This document shows, one piece after another, positions 1 to 6,016 of a stretch of DNA of 8,305 nt (its first letter is position 1; every line of letters starts with the position of its first letter). Both the position numbers and the translations under genes were made by a program. The notes beneath the pieces were generated by a model. That model made no database searches. It saw only the letters and a list, made by a program, of their open reading frames with translations, and was not told where the DNA came from. The DNA comes from an uncultured Lachnospiraceae bacterium (GTDB lineage: Bacteria; Bacillota; Clostridia; Lachnospirales; Lachnospiraceae). The stretch is taken from positions 17,001 through 25,305 of the forward strand of contig CAJOGB010000012.1 in the NCBI GenBank assembly GCA_905233835.1, given 5' to 3'.

Positions 1-1079
1 TCCGTATAGATTTCGTCATCCGTTACGCAACGGCCGTTTTCGGATGAAAACTCATGACGGTTTACACCACGGAAGACGATTCGTTTTCCGTTAATGCACA
101 TGATGTTATTAATCATTTCAAATCTGCGGAAGCCCACCTGTTCTACAATGACTTCCTGCAAGAATCCTGCCACATCCGTAATTTCCAAGCGAAGTTCATA
201 CAAATTCGGATGCTCGGCAGACCAAAGCTTCGGCTCTTTTACCGGAAAAGAAAAATGACTGTTTGTATCAAATTTCTCTTCACCCGCCAAAATATCATCA
301 TCTCCGTCGGAAAGATAATAACGAACTCTTCCTTCGGCAGTAGTTTTTAAATCAAGTTCCAATGTGGCATCTTTGTATTCGTCATCCAACAAAGTTTTGA
401 TGCGCATATCGGATACATGTACCTTCGGTGTGGTAAAGAGATATACATCGCGATAAATTCCGAAAAAGCGGAAGAAATCCTGATCCTCACACCAGCTTCC
501 GGCCGTAAAACGGAATACGGATACCGCCAATTTGTTTTCACCTTCGCGATTTACAAACTCGGTCAGGTCAAACTCAGATGGCGTAAATGAATCCTCGCTG
601 TAACCAACGTACTTACCGTTACACCAAAGAGCCATACCGCTTTCCACGCCGTCAAAGTGGATATAAACCGGTCCGGTCTTTAAATCCTTTGGCAAAGTAA
701 AATATTTTACATAATTCCCAACCGGATTAAATACCGTTGGAATTTCCCCCGGGGCGATAACTTCTTTTCCGTCCCAAGGGTACTGTGTATTTACATAAGC
801 GGGATTTCCGTAGCCTTCCATATTGATATGGGCAGGTACGCGAATGGTATCCCAACTTCTGGAATCATAGTCAAGTGCTTCAAATCCTTTGATGGAAGAC
901 TGATAATTCTTTGCGTAAGCAAATTTCCATACTCCGTTTAAAGAGTATTTAAAATCAGATACTCCATCTTCCGTCTCCTCAAATCGATAAAACTCATGAT
1001 CGGAATGGGCAGGAAATCGATTTTCCTGAAATATTTCCGGATTTTTAACAATATCATAATTAAACTCCGACACTTTCAT
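1..1079 (-). CDS. lacZ: Beta-galactosidase, GH2 family, N-terminal part (runs off the left edge)
   Basis: This is the N-terminal 359 codons of a LacZ-type GH2 beta-galactosidase, a cytoplasmic enzyme that hydrolyses terminal beta-galactosides. I translated the frame codon by codon from position 1079 to 3 and found no stop. LacZ landmarks occur in order: SLNGVWKFAYAKN (about 46-58), YVNTQYPWDGK (95-105, with the Asn matching the LacZ substrate-contact Asn), HFDGVESGMALWCNG (141-155), SEFDLTEF (168-175), EDQDFFRFFGIYRD (198-211, including the Asp that binds Na+ in E. coli LacZ), EPKLWSAEHPNLY (282-294) and RGVNRHEF (337-344). This covers the sugar-binding jelly roll, the first immunoglobulin-like domain and the start of the TIM barrel. 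Both catalytic Glu residues lie beyond the window. The gene follows the sugar permeases after a hairpin, so it probably cleaves what they import. The ATG at 1079 sits only 2 nt from AGGAGG; the GTG two codons on (1073) is better spaced. Other GH2 activities are less likely given the close LacZ match. Confidence 0.95.
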   Translation of the reverse strand, partial: MKVSEFNYDIVKNPEIFQENRFPAHSDHEFYRFEETEDGVSDFKYSLNGVWKFAYAKNYQSSIKGFEALDYDSRSWDTIRVPAHINMEGYGNPAYVNTQYPWDGKEVIAPGEIPTVFNPVGNYVKYFTLPKDLKTGPVYIHFDGVESGMALWCNGKYVGYSEDSFTPSEFDLTEFVNREGENKLAVSVFRFTAGSWCEDQDFFRFFGIYRDVYLFTTPKVHVSDMRIKTLLDDEYKDATLELDLKTTAEGRVRYYLSDGDDDILAGEEKFDTNSHFSFPVKEPKLWSAEHPNLYELRLEITDVAGFLQEVIVEQVGFRRFEMINNIMCINGKRIVFRGVNRHEFSSENGRCVTDDEIYT

Positions 1080-1080
1080 G

Positions 1081-1087
1081 CCCTCCT
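1081..1087 (-). promoter_or_regulatory. Ribosome binding site of lacZ
   Basis: The minus strand reads AATAGGAGGGCATGAAAGTG. AGGAGG ends 2 nt before the ATG at 1079, too close for normal initiation. It ends 8 nt before the in-frame GTG at 1073, which is an ordinary distance. The site therefore favours the GTG, although most pipelines would call the ATG. Confidence 0.6.
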
Positions 1088-1133
1088 ATTTTTTCATTTA
1101 TCCTCAAATAAACCCCATTTTTTGCATAAAATA

Positions 1134-1160
1134 AGGGGCAGATGCCTAAAATCTGCCCCT
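1134..1160 (-). terminator. Hairpin terminator between the second permease and lacZ
   Basis: There is a perfect 10-bp stem, AGGGGCAGAT paired with ATCTGCCCCT, with a 7-nt loop. It lies 20 nt after the permease stop. On the minus strand it is followed by TATTTTATGC, a moderate U-rich tail. It is probably a leaky intrinsic terminator that lowers or separates lacZ expression. I found no convincing promoter in the 47 nt between it and the lacZ ribosome binding site, so read-through is the likely source of lacZ mRNA. Confidence 0.7.
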
Positions 1161-1180
1161 ATAAAGTTGTAGTAAAGCGA

Positions 1181-2029
1181 TTATTTTACCGCTCCCGTAA
1201 TACCTTCTGCAAACTGCTTCTGTAATACAAAGAAAATAACCATGGTCGGTACAGAGCAGAAGAATACTCCCGCCATCAATACACCGTAGTCTATGGTATA
1301 ACCATTGGAAAGATTCGTAAGCAACATCTGCATGGTCATAGCTCGGTTATCTGTCATAACAGCACGGGGCCACATGTAGGCATTCCATGCGTTCATGAAA
1401 GTAATAACCGCTGCTGCCGCATAGGTGGACTTCATAATCGGCATATACATCTGGAAGAAAATCTTCCATTCCGGAAGTCCGTCGATTCGCGCCGCTTCCA
1501 TAATATCCACAGGAAAGTTTCGGCTGTTCTGACGGAACATCATAATCATAAACGGTGTTGAAATACCGGGTAAAAAGAACGCAAACACGGTGCTCAACAA
1601 CTTCATTTTTGACATCATTCTAAACAACGGAATAAGTGTCGCTACACCCGGAATCATCATGGCAAGAAGTAAGATTGCAAATAATCTGTCCTTATGTTTG
1701 TCATGATATAATTCAAATCCGAATCCGGCTAAGGAACAGATGAAAATACAAAGTACAGTCTGCACAGATGCATACAGGAATGAGTTTCCCATTACCTTTC
1801 CAAGTGTCGCTCCGCTGGAAGCTGCCGCACGCTCTAAAAGACCTTTGTAATTCTCAAAAAAGTAAGTACCGAAAATAATCTTACCGGTAGATACCTCATA
1901 AGAAGTATTTGTAGCTGCAGTAAGCATCCAATAAATCGGAAATACAGAAATAAAGCAAATGATTACCAAGAAAATATAACTTGGTATTAATCTTCTTTGA
2001 ATGGCTGATTTATTTTTCTTATTAGTCAC
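1181..2029 (-). CDS. Carbohydrate ABC transporter permease, MalG-type (CUT1 family)
   Basis: This is the second of two membrane subunits of a sugar importer (282 aa from the GTG at 2029). It is an integral membrane protein with about six hydrophobic helices, the first being IPSYIFLVIICFISVFPIYW. The EAA loop that docks the ATPase is clear: EAARIDGLPEWKIFFQMYMP, about residues 178-197 from this start. The C-terminus, QKQFAEGITGAVK, is the usual MalG-type ending. Start choice: the frame is open to a GTG at 2038, but nothing there resembles a Shine-Dalgarno. The GTG at 2029 is preceded by AGGTGAT, a 7-nt match to the anti-Shine-Dalgarno, and overlaps the upstream permease by 8 nt (GTGACTAA), typical of translational coupling. 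It pairs with the permease at 2022-2915. The substrate is inferred from the lacZ neighbour, not from this sequence. Confidence 0.92.
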   Translation of the reverse strand: MTNKKNKSAIQRRLIPSYIFLVIICFISVFPIYWMLTAATNTSYEVSTGKIIFGTYFFENYKGLLERAAASSGATLGKVMGNSFLYASVQTVLCIFICSLAGFGFELYHDKHKDRLFAILLLAMMIPGVATLIPLFRMMSKMKLLSTVFAFFLPGISTPFMIMMFRQNSRNFPVDIMEAARIDGLPEWKIFFQMYMPIMKSTYAAAAVITFMNAWNAYMWPRAVMTDNRAMTMQMLLTNLSNGYTIDYGVLMAGVFFCSVPTMVIFFVLQKQFAEGITGAVK

Positions 2030-2915
2030 GTGTATCACCTACTTTCAAGCTGATGAAAGCAAGAATGCCCACCATAATAAAGATAATAAATGACAACGCG
2101 GATGCATATCCGAAGTTTGCAACACCCTGACCTAAAGACTGGTTCCAAATGTAGTGTGACATGGTCATTGAAGTATTTGCAGGACCGCCGTTTGTCAAGT
2201 TAACGGATTCATCGAACAACTGTAAGGTACCGTTGATTGACATAATTGCTGTCATAACAATGGTCGGTTTTAAAAGCGGTACAGTAATATACCAGAAGGT
2301 TTTCCATCCGTTTGCACCATCAATCTTGGCTGCTTCGTAAACGGAATATTCTATATTTTGAAGACCGGCCAAGTAAAATACCATATTGTATCCCGTCCAT
2401 CTCCAAATCAAACCGATGATAATTACGGCTCTCGCTGTAGATGTGGTGCCCAGCCAGTTAATGTTTTCTGAAATTAAGCCTAAATTCATTAACACAGTGT
2501 TGATAAGACCCTGTGTTGCAAATAAGGATTTAAAAATCAAAGCATAAGATACCAAAGAAATGGCACAAGGCATAAATACCATGGTTCTGAATGCTCCGCG
2601 GAATTTTAAATCTTTGTTATTTAAAATCTGTGCCAATAAGATGGCTAAAATCAACATGATCGGTACTTCGATCAAAAGGTACATAAAGGTATTTCTCATG
2701 GACAGTTGAAATAACTGATCCTTTTGTACCCTCAAATAATTCTTGAAGAGTGGCTCCTGCCATTTCATATTTGCAGCAGAACCTGTCTGCAATGACATAA
2801 TAAATGCCTGAATCATGGGCCAAAAGCTCATGACGAAAATCAAAAGCGTCGCCGGTGCCAAGAAAAACCATCCGGCTCTCTGCTGTTTTCTTTGAATGGA
2901 TCTACTTTTGTTCAA
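2022..2915 (-). CDS. Carbohydrate ABC transporter permease, MalF/UgpA-type (CUT1 family)
   Basis: This is the first membrane subunit of the sugar importer (297 aa, normal length for the family). The N-terminus is short and basic, followed by a first helix at about 15-40 (WFFLAPATLLIFVMSFWPMI), with about five more after it. The EAA loop is EAAKIDGANGWKTFWYITVP, about residues 194-213. The segment FDESVNLTNGGPANTSMTMSHYIW (234-257) is the typical MalF/UgpA/LacF motif with NGGP. The start codon is TTG, supported by AAGGAGG eight nt upstream and no closer ATG. It lies downstream of the binding-protein gene with a strong hairpin in between, and its last 8 nt overlap the next permease. No ATPase gene is present, so it probably uses a shared MsmX/UgpC-type ATPase encoded elsewhere. 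Galactoside uptake is inferred from lacZ. Confidence 0.93.
   Translation of the reverse strand: MNKSRSIQRKQQRAGWFFLAPATLLIFVMSFWPMIQAFIMSLQTGSAANMKWQEPLFKNYLRVQKDQLFQLSMRNTFMYLLIEVPIMLILAILLAQILNNKDLKFRGAFRTMVFMPCAISLVSYALIFKSLFATQGLINTVLMNLGLISENINWLGTTSTARAVIIIGLIWRWTGYNMVFYLAGLQNIEYSVYEAAKIDGANGWKTFWYITVPLLKPTIVMTAIMSINGTLQLFDESVNLTNGGPANTSMTMSHYIWNQSLGQGVANFGYASALSFIIFIMVGILAFISLKVGDTRD
2034..2040 (-). promoter_or_regulatory. Ribosome binding site deciding the GTG start of the MalG-type permease
   Basis: AGGTGAT on the minus strand lies 4 nt before GTG at 2029, inside the end of the preceding permease gene. It matches part of the AGGAGGTGATC complement of the 16S rRNA tail. It overlaps the longer alternative start at 2038, which has no such site of its own. 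Confidence 0.6.
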
Positions 2916-2923
2916 GCCTAACT

Positions 2924-2930
2924 CCTCCTT
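2924..2930 (-). promoter_or_regulatory. Ribosome binding site for the TTG start of the MalF-type permease
   Basis: AAGGAGG on the minus strand is 8 nt upstream of TTG at 2915. The near-perfect match and spacing offset the weak start codon and fix the start. The site lies just after the U-tract of the upstream hairpin. Confidence 0.75.
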
Positions 2931-2945
2931 TCTTTTTTAATAAAA

Positions 2946-2978
2946 ATCGGGGAGCCGGATATGATCCGGTTCCCCGAT
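2946..2978 (-). terminator. Strong intrinsic terminator inside the transporter operon
   Basis: This is a stem of about 15 bp. ATCGGGGA pairs with TCCCCGAT at the base, then a G-T pair and CCGGAT/ATCCGG lead to a 3-nt loop. On the minus strand it is followed by TTTTATT. It lies 48 nt after the binding-protein stop and upstream of the permease genes. Such hairpins are common after binding-protein genes of ABC importers, where they stop most transcripts and protect the 3' end, so more binding protein than permease is made. A promoter hidden further downstream is not evident. Confidence 0.85.
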
Positions 2979-3026
2979 AAAATCATCCCGCTATAATCGG
3001 AACTTTCATTTAATTGTTAAGGTCTC

Positions 3027-4397
3027 TTATTGATCCATTTCGAATTCCATCTGCTCCTGAGCGCTCTGGATTTCGCTGTCGATATCATTTCCGTTAATTA
3101 CGTTTGTGATAAGAGCACCAACCTTCTCACGAAGTGGATAGTGATAATCGTTCTGCTCTACAGCCGGTACGTGTGTACCCATTTCTACGATCTGAGCGTT
3201 TGCTGCAACACCACCGAAGAATTCATCCGGAGCATTGTAAAGATCAGACTCACCTGCAGGTCCGTAGCAAGAAATAACACCACCGTTTGTAAGAGCTGCA
3301 TCATAAGTAGCGATTGCTCCGTCTCCACCACCGAAGGTGTAAGCTAAGAAGTCGCTTGCAAGATCAGCATGCTTAGAGTTAGATGTGATGTAAAGTGAAG
3401 AACCACCGTTTGCAGCGTATCCTTCTTTACCGCTTAATGTAGGAATGGTTGTAATAGCCCATTTTCCTGAAGCGTCTTTGTTCTGCTTCATAGTAGCAAT
3501 AATCCAGTTACCGTTGAATACGCCGGCTACCTGATCACCAATGATGGTAGAATCTGTATATTCAGACCAGTCGTTTGCAAGGATGATGGTTCCGTCCTGT
3601 GCACCCTGAACGATAACTTCGATGATTGACTTGAAAGTATCGTTTCCAACTAAGTTTGGCTTTCCGTCTTTCCACTGTGACTGGCCTTCAGCCTGCATCA
3701 TCATGTATGGAAGATCGTCTCCGTTATGATCCATAGAAAGAAGAGCGTATCCGGTCTTTTCCTTAACAACCTTTGCCTGCTCTAACCATTTCTCCCAGGT
3801 AATTCCTGTGAAGTCATCAACAGTGTATCCAGCCTGCTCTAATACATCGGTACGATAAGCAAAGATAGAAGCACCGTTATCTACCGGCATACCATAATGT
3901 TTACCATCGAATGTAGAATAAGAAAGTTTGTCATCTGAGAATCCTTTCCAATCAGCATCTACGGTAAGTGCCTGCCAAGCGTCCGGATAATCTGTCATGT
4001 ACTTGTTGATGTAGTGATCCTGGAACAAAACGATGTCTGTTAACTGGCTGTAGTCACCAGATGCACCTGCTAATGTAACAGCGTTCTCAACATCTGAAGA
4101 AGCAGATACTTCCTGAATCTTTAACTTAAAGTCAGGATCCTTCTGCTGATAAGCAGCTTCTGCTGCCTGAAGTGCCGGGATATTGAAGTTAGCATCCCAA
4201 GCTGCAACGGTTAATGTGTGGTCATCATCAGATGCACCCATCAAAGCTACAGATTCTTCTTCGCCTGCTGCTTCTTCTGTAGCAGCTGCTGCATCGCCTT
4301 CGGTAGCTTTGTCTGCGCCTGTGCTTGAAGAGCATCCTGCAAATACAGTAGCTACCATAGCACCGGCTAACATAAGAGATAGTAATTTCTTCTTCAT
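3027..4397 (-). CDS. Sugar ABC transporter substrate-binding lipoprotein (CUT1 family, extracellular solute-binding protein family 1)
   Basis: This is the substrate-binding subunit of the importer (456 aa), expected to sit on the outer face of the membrane as a lipoprotein. The signal peptide is MKKKLLSLMLAGAMVATVFAGC, with the lipobox FAGC and lipidated Cys22. A low-complexity acidic, Ala/Glu-rich linker (about 23-50) follows and tethers the domain. The mature part, beginning near LTVAAWDANFNIPALQAAEAAYQQ, has the family-1 binding-protein pattern, including WEKWLEQAKVVKEKTG and a later GVFNGNWIIATMKQ segment. ATG at 4397 has AGGAGGG nine nt upstream. It is first in the transporter operon, with its own candidate promoter and a possible operator in the leader, and a strong terminator follows it. 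I cannot read the ligand from sequence; the adjacent lacZ suggests a galactoside or galacto-oligosaccharide. Confidence 0.95.
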   Translation of the reverse strand: MKKKLLSLMLAGAMVATVFAGCSSSTGADKATEGDAAAATEEAAGEEESVALMGASDDDHTLTVAAWDANFNIPALQAAEAAYQQKDPDFKLKIQEVSASSDVENAVTLAGASGDYSQLTDIVLFQDHYINKYMTDYPDAWQALTVDADWKGFSDDKLSYSTFDGKHYGMPVDNGASIFAYRTDVLEQAGYTVDDFTGITWEKWLEQAKVVKEKTGYALLSMDHNGDDLPYMMMQAEGQSQWKDGKPNLVGNDTFKSIIEVIVQGAQDGTIILANDWSEYTDSTIIGDQVAGVFNGNWIIATMKQNKDASGKWAITTIPTLSGKEGYAANGGSSLYITSNSKHADLASDFLAYTFGGGDGAIATYDAALTNGGVISCYGPAGESDLYNAPDEFFGGVAANAQIVEMGTHVPAVEQNDYHYPLREKVGALITNVINGNDIDSEIQSAQEQMEFEMDQ

Positions 4398-4430
4398 TAA
4401 AGTTAACCCTCCTTTTTACTCGAAGACTCC

Positions 4431-4445
4431 TGTGCAAATTGCACA
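4431..4445. promoter_or_regulatory. Perfect palindrome in the leader of the binding-protein gene; candidate operator
   Basis: TGTGCAAATTGCACA has two perfect 7-bp arms around one central base. It lies between the candidate -10 box (4478-4483) and the ribosome binding site (4407-4413), roughly 25-40 nt after the expected transcript start. As RNA the 1-nt loop would not form a good hairpin, so a protein-binding DNA site is more likely. The regulator is unknown; the adjacent AraC-family protein is one candidate, a repressor encoded elsewhere another. Confidence 0.5.
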
Positions 4446-4477
4446 AGAAACTTCTTCTCTCTCTAAAGTCTGTGTAC

Positions 4478-4506
4478 ATTATAACGAGGTTTTGTTGAGA
4501 ATTGTT
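4478..4506 (-). promoter_or_regulatory. Candidate promoter of the sugar-transport operon
   Basis: The minus strand has a perfect TATAAT at 4483-4478. At 17-bp spacing the -35 position (4506-4501) reads AACAAT, far from TTGACA. A good -10 with a poor -35 is what an activator-dependent promoter looks like, which fits the AraC-family regulator just upstream. The implied leader is about 75 nt, ending at AGGAGGG and the ATG at 4397. Confidence 0.5.
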
Positions 4507-4523
4507 CACATATTCGCCCGTGA

Positions 4524-4535
4524 TTTTTGCAAAAA
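4524..4535. repeat. Palindrome TTTTTGCAAAAA upstream of the candidate promoter
   Basis: This is a 12-bp perfect palindrome about 59 bp upstream of the expected transcript start, where AraC-family activators often bind. It shares the TTTGCA core with the neighbouring inverted repeats. In AT-rich DNA such a palindrome could also arise by chance. Confidence 0.35.
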
Positions 4536-4550
4536 CGACTATTTAATAGC

Positions 4551-4576
4551 GAAACGCCCGCGAAAACGGGCGTTTC
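4551..4576 (-). terminator. GC-rich hairpin between the regulator and the transporter operon; possible terminator
   Basis: A perfect 10-bp stem, GAAACGCCCG paired with CGGGCGTTTC, has a 6-nt loop. It lies 107 nt after the regulator stop. On the minus strand it is followed by GCTATTAAATAG rather than a clear U-tract, so termination may be weak. It is the only plausible terminator for the regulator. It sits upstream of the binding-protein promoter and would insulate it. Confidence 0.45.
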
Positions 4577-4633
4577 TAAGAAAAAATATTACTCAATTTT
4601 TTTAATATTTTTAATAAATTAAGCCGTTTTTTA

Positions 4634-4653
4634 TGCAAATCATACAATTTGCA
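4634..4653. repeat. Inverted repeat TGCAAAT-N6-ATTTGCA
   Basis: Two perfect 7-bp arms are separated by CATACA. It lies in the 3' flank of the regulator gene, about 150 bp upstream of the candidate -10 box. It belongs to the group of TTTGCA-type motifs in this gap and is possibly a distal operator. Confidence 0.35.
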
Positions 4654-4661
4654 ACTACCGG

Positions 4662-4682
4662 TTTTGTACAGAATGTGCAAAA
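4662..4682. repeat. Inverted repeat TTTTGTACA-GAA-TGTGCAAAA
   Basis: The 9-bp arms match at 8 of 9 positions around a 3-bp spacer. The repeat ends one base from the regulator stop codon (4684-4686). The TGTGCAA half is identical to one arm of the leader palindrome at 4431-4445, in the same orientation 243 bp away. It is possibly part of the same operator system; function is not shown. Confidence 0.35.
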
Positions 4683-4683
4683 A

Positions 4684-5625
4684 CTACTCTTTGCCTTCCC
4701 ATCCCGGCTGTGCGGAAATCTTAAAGTTGGAAAGAATTCCGTCGTGTTTTTGCTCCTGATGTTTCCACTGATAGGGGGTCATTCCCGTCAAGCGCTTAAA
4801 GTTTCTGTTAAAGGTGGAAGGCGTTTGATATCCCACGCGAAAACAAACATCTTCCATGGAAATATCCTCTTTTTGAATGAGACCGCAAGCCTTATCGATT
4901 CGCACCAAGTTCACGTATTCCACGGGTTTCATGTTCATGGTCTCTTCAAACAATCGGCGAAAATGACTTTCCGACAATCCGGAATTTCCCGCCATGTCGG
5001 AGATCTTGATTTCTTCCGCATAATGTTCGTTTACATAATGAATGGCGTTTTTTATGTAGTTATTCACTCGATTGGAACGTCTGGCCTGCTCGCGCTCCTC
5101 ATCCAATCGCAGCATTTCCACCGCCAAGGCATACAGATAACCTTTAATACTTTCCTTATAGTACAGGGGTTTCTCCCGACATTCCTGGATGATTTGCAAA
5201 ATTAACTTTGCCATCTGGGGGTGATTCTCTCGGGTCTTTAAGGTTCCTCGTTTATTGATGATACGGATCATGTCCTCAGAAGAAATATCCCCGGACTGAC
5301 CGATATCCCGAATGAATTCATCCATATTAATAAACAAAAACTCCCATTTACAGATGTTTCCGGGCTTGGAAATGGTGGTGTGGGGAATATTTGCGGGAAT
5401 AATGGTAAACATCTGATCCCCGTAATGATACGAACGGTTTTCGATAATCATCTCTCCGTCCCCGTGGTAGCAATAACCAATTTCCAGATAGTTATGGAAA
5501 TGCAGCATTCTTCCGTAGCCCAAACCGTATTCCTGTTCCCAGCCTTTACCCAACTTGGGAAGCACATACTCTTCCCTTGGAATATCGTAATATCGAAATT
5601 CGATTTTTTGCTTTTCTCTTGCCAT
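4684..5625 (-). CDS. AraC-family transcriptional regulator with cupin sensor domain
   Basis: This is a 313-aa cytoplasmic DNA-binding regulator of normal family length. The N-terminal half is a cupin-type ligand-sensing domain: HFHNYLEIGYCYHGDGEM (about 42-59), then YHYGDQMFTIIPANIPHTT (66-84). The C-terminal AraC/XylS domain has two helix-turn-helix units. The first is around 207-226 (IKISDMAGNSGLSESHFRRL). The second is around 257-276 (MEDVCFRVGYQTPSTFNRNF), ending in the family signature FKRLTGMTPYQWK. ATG at 5625 has AGAGGA six nt upstream. It lies directly upstream of the binding-protein gene on the same strand, separated by 286 nt holding a promoter and several inverted repeats. It is therefore most likely the local regulator of the sugar operon, probably an activator that responds to the imported sugar. 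The effector cannot be read from sequence. Confidence 0.94.
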   Translation of the reverse strand: MAREKQKIEFRYYDIPREEYVLPKLGKGWEQEYGLGYGRMLHFHNYLEIGYCYHGDGEMIIENRSYHYGDQMFTIIPANIPHTTISKPGNICKWEFLFINMDEFIRDIGQSGDISSEDMIRIINKRGTLKTRENHPQMAKLILQIIQECREKPLYYKESIKGYLYALAVEMLRLDEEREQARRSNRVNNYIKNAIHYVNEHYAEEIKISDMAGNSGLSESHFRRLFEETMNMKPVEYVNLVRIDKACGLIQKEDISMEDVCFRVGYQTPSTFNRNFKRLTGMTPYQWKHQEQKHDGILSNFKISAQPGWEGKE

Positions 5626-5693
5626 AGTTTATCCTCTGATTTATCCCTATAGGTAATAATAAATTTATCATTTAAAGGGAAAAATAACAAGAA

Positions 5694-5731
5694 AAAGACA
5701 CTTTCGGGAGATTTGTCCCAAAAGTGTCTTT
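5694..5731 (-). terminator. Intrinsic terminator of the rpsF-ssb-rpsR operon
   Basis: An 11-bp stem, AAAGACACTTT paired with AAAGTGTCTTT, continues after one mismatch with GGGA/TCCC and a 6-nt loop. On the minus strand it is followed by TTCTTGTTATTTTTC, a clear U-rich tail. It lies 23 nt after the rpsR stop and separates the ribosomal operon from the regulator gene. Confidence 0.88.
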
Positions 5732-5754
5732 AAAAATCTTACCTATATTAGGAA

Positions 5755-6000
5755 TTAGTCCTGTACGTACGGCATAAGTGCCACGTGACGAGCGCGCTTA
5801 ATAGCTACTGTCAATGCTCTCTGATGCTTAGCACAGTTTCCGGTAATACGACGAGGAAGAATTTTACCTCTCTCAGAGATGTACTTCTTTAACTTCGCTG
5901 TATCCTTGTAATCAATTACGTTATCTTTACCGCAGAATACACAAACTTTTTTTCTTCTGCGCATAGGTCTTCTTCTTGATCCGTCTGCTTTGAAAGCCAT
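5755..6000 (-). CDS. rpsR: 30S ribosomal protein S18 (bS18)
   Basis: This small-subunit protein (81 aa, full length) binds 16S rRNA with S6 in the central domain platform. It has a basic N-terminal tail (SRRRPMRRRKK), then VCVFCGKDN with Cys20 and Cys23, YISERGKILPRRITGNCAKHQ with Cys56 and His59, and the conserved end AIKRARHVALMPY. The four Cys/His ligands mark it as the zinc-binding (C+) form known for this family. ATG at 6000 has AAGGAGG upstream, and the gene starts 16 nt after ssb. It is the last gene of the rpsF-ssb-rpsR operon, with a strong terminator behind it. Confidence 0.98.
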   Translation of the reverse strand: MAFKADGSRRRPMRRRKKVCVFCGKDNVIDYKDTAKLKKYISERGKILPRRITGNCAKHQRALTVAIKRARHVALMPYVQD

Positions 6001-6016
6001 GATTTTACCTCCTTAC

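Noticed and set aside
54..350. Plus-strand open frame opposite lacZ
   Set aside because: The minus-strand frame is an unmistakable LacZ; the plus-strand frame has no ribosome binding site or recognisable protein features.
2038..2038. Longer GTG start for the MalG-type permease
   Set aside because: No Shine-Dalgarno precedes it, while AGGTGAT is well placed for the GTG at 2029. Kept as an alternative only.
4183..4605. Plus-strand open frame of 140 codons opposite the binding-protein start and its promoter
   Set aside because: It is antisense to the Ala/Glu-rich linker, whose codon bias leaves the reverse frames open. It has no ribosome binding site or family features.
4633..5205. Plus-strand open frame of 190 codons opposite the AraC-family gene
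   Set aside because: It mirrors the DNA-binding domain coding region; the minus-strand protein is clearly real, and the plus frame has no supporting features.
5632..5691. Promoter for the AraC-family gene (TTGTTA-17-TAAATT)
   Set aside because: The boxes are weak and the DNA is so AT-rich that several equally poor alternatives exist. A promoter must be here after the terminator, but I cannot place it.
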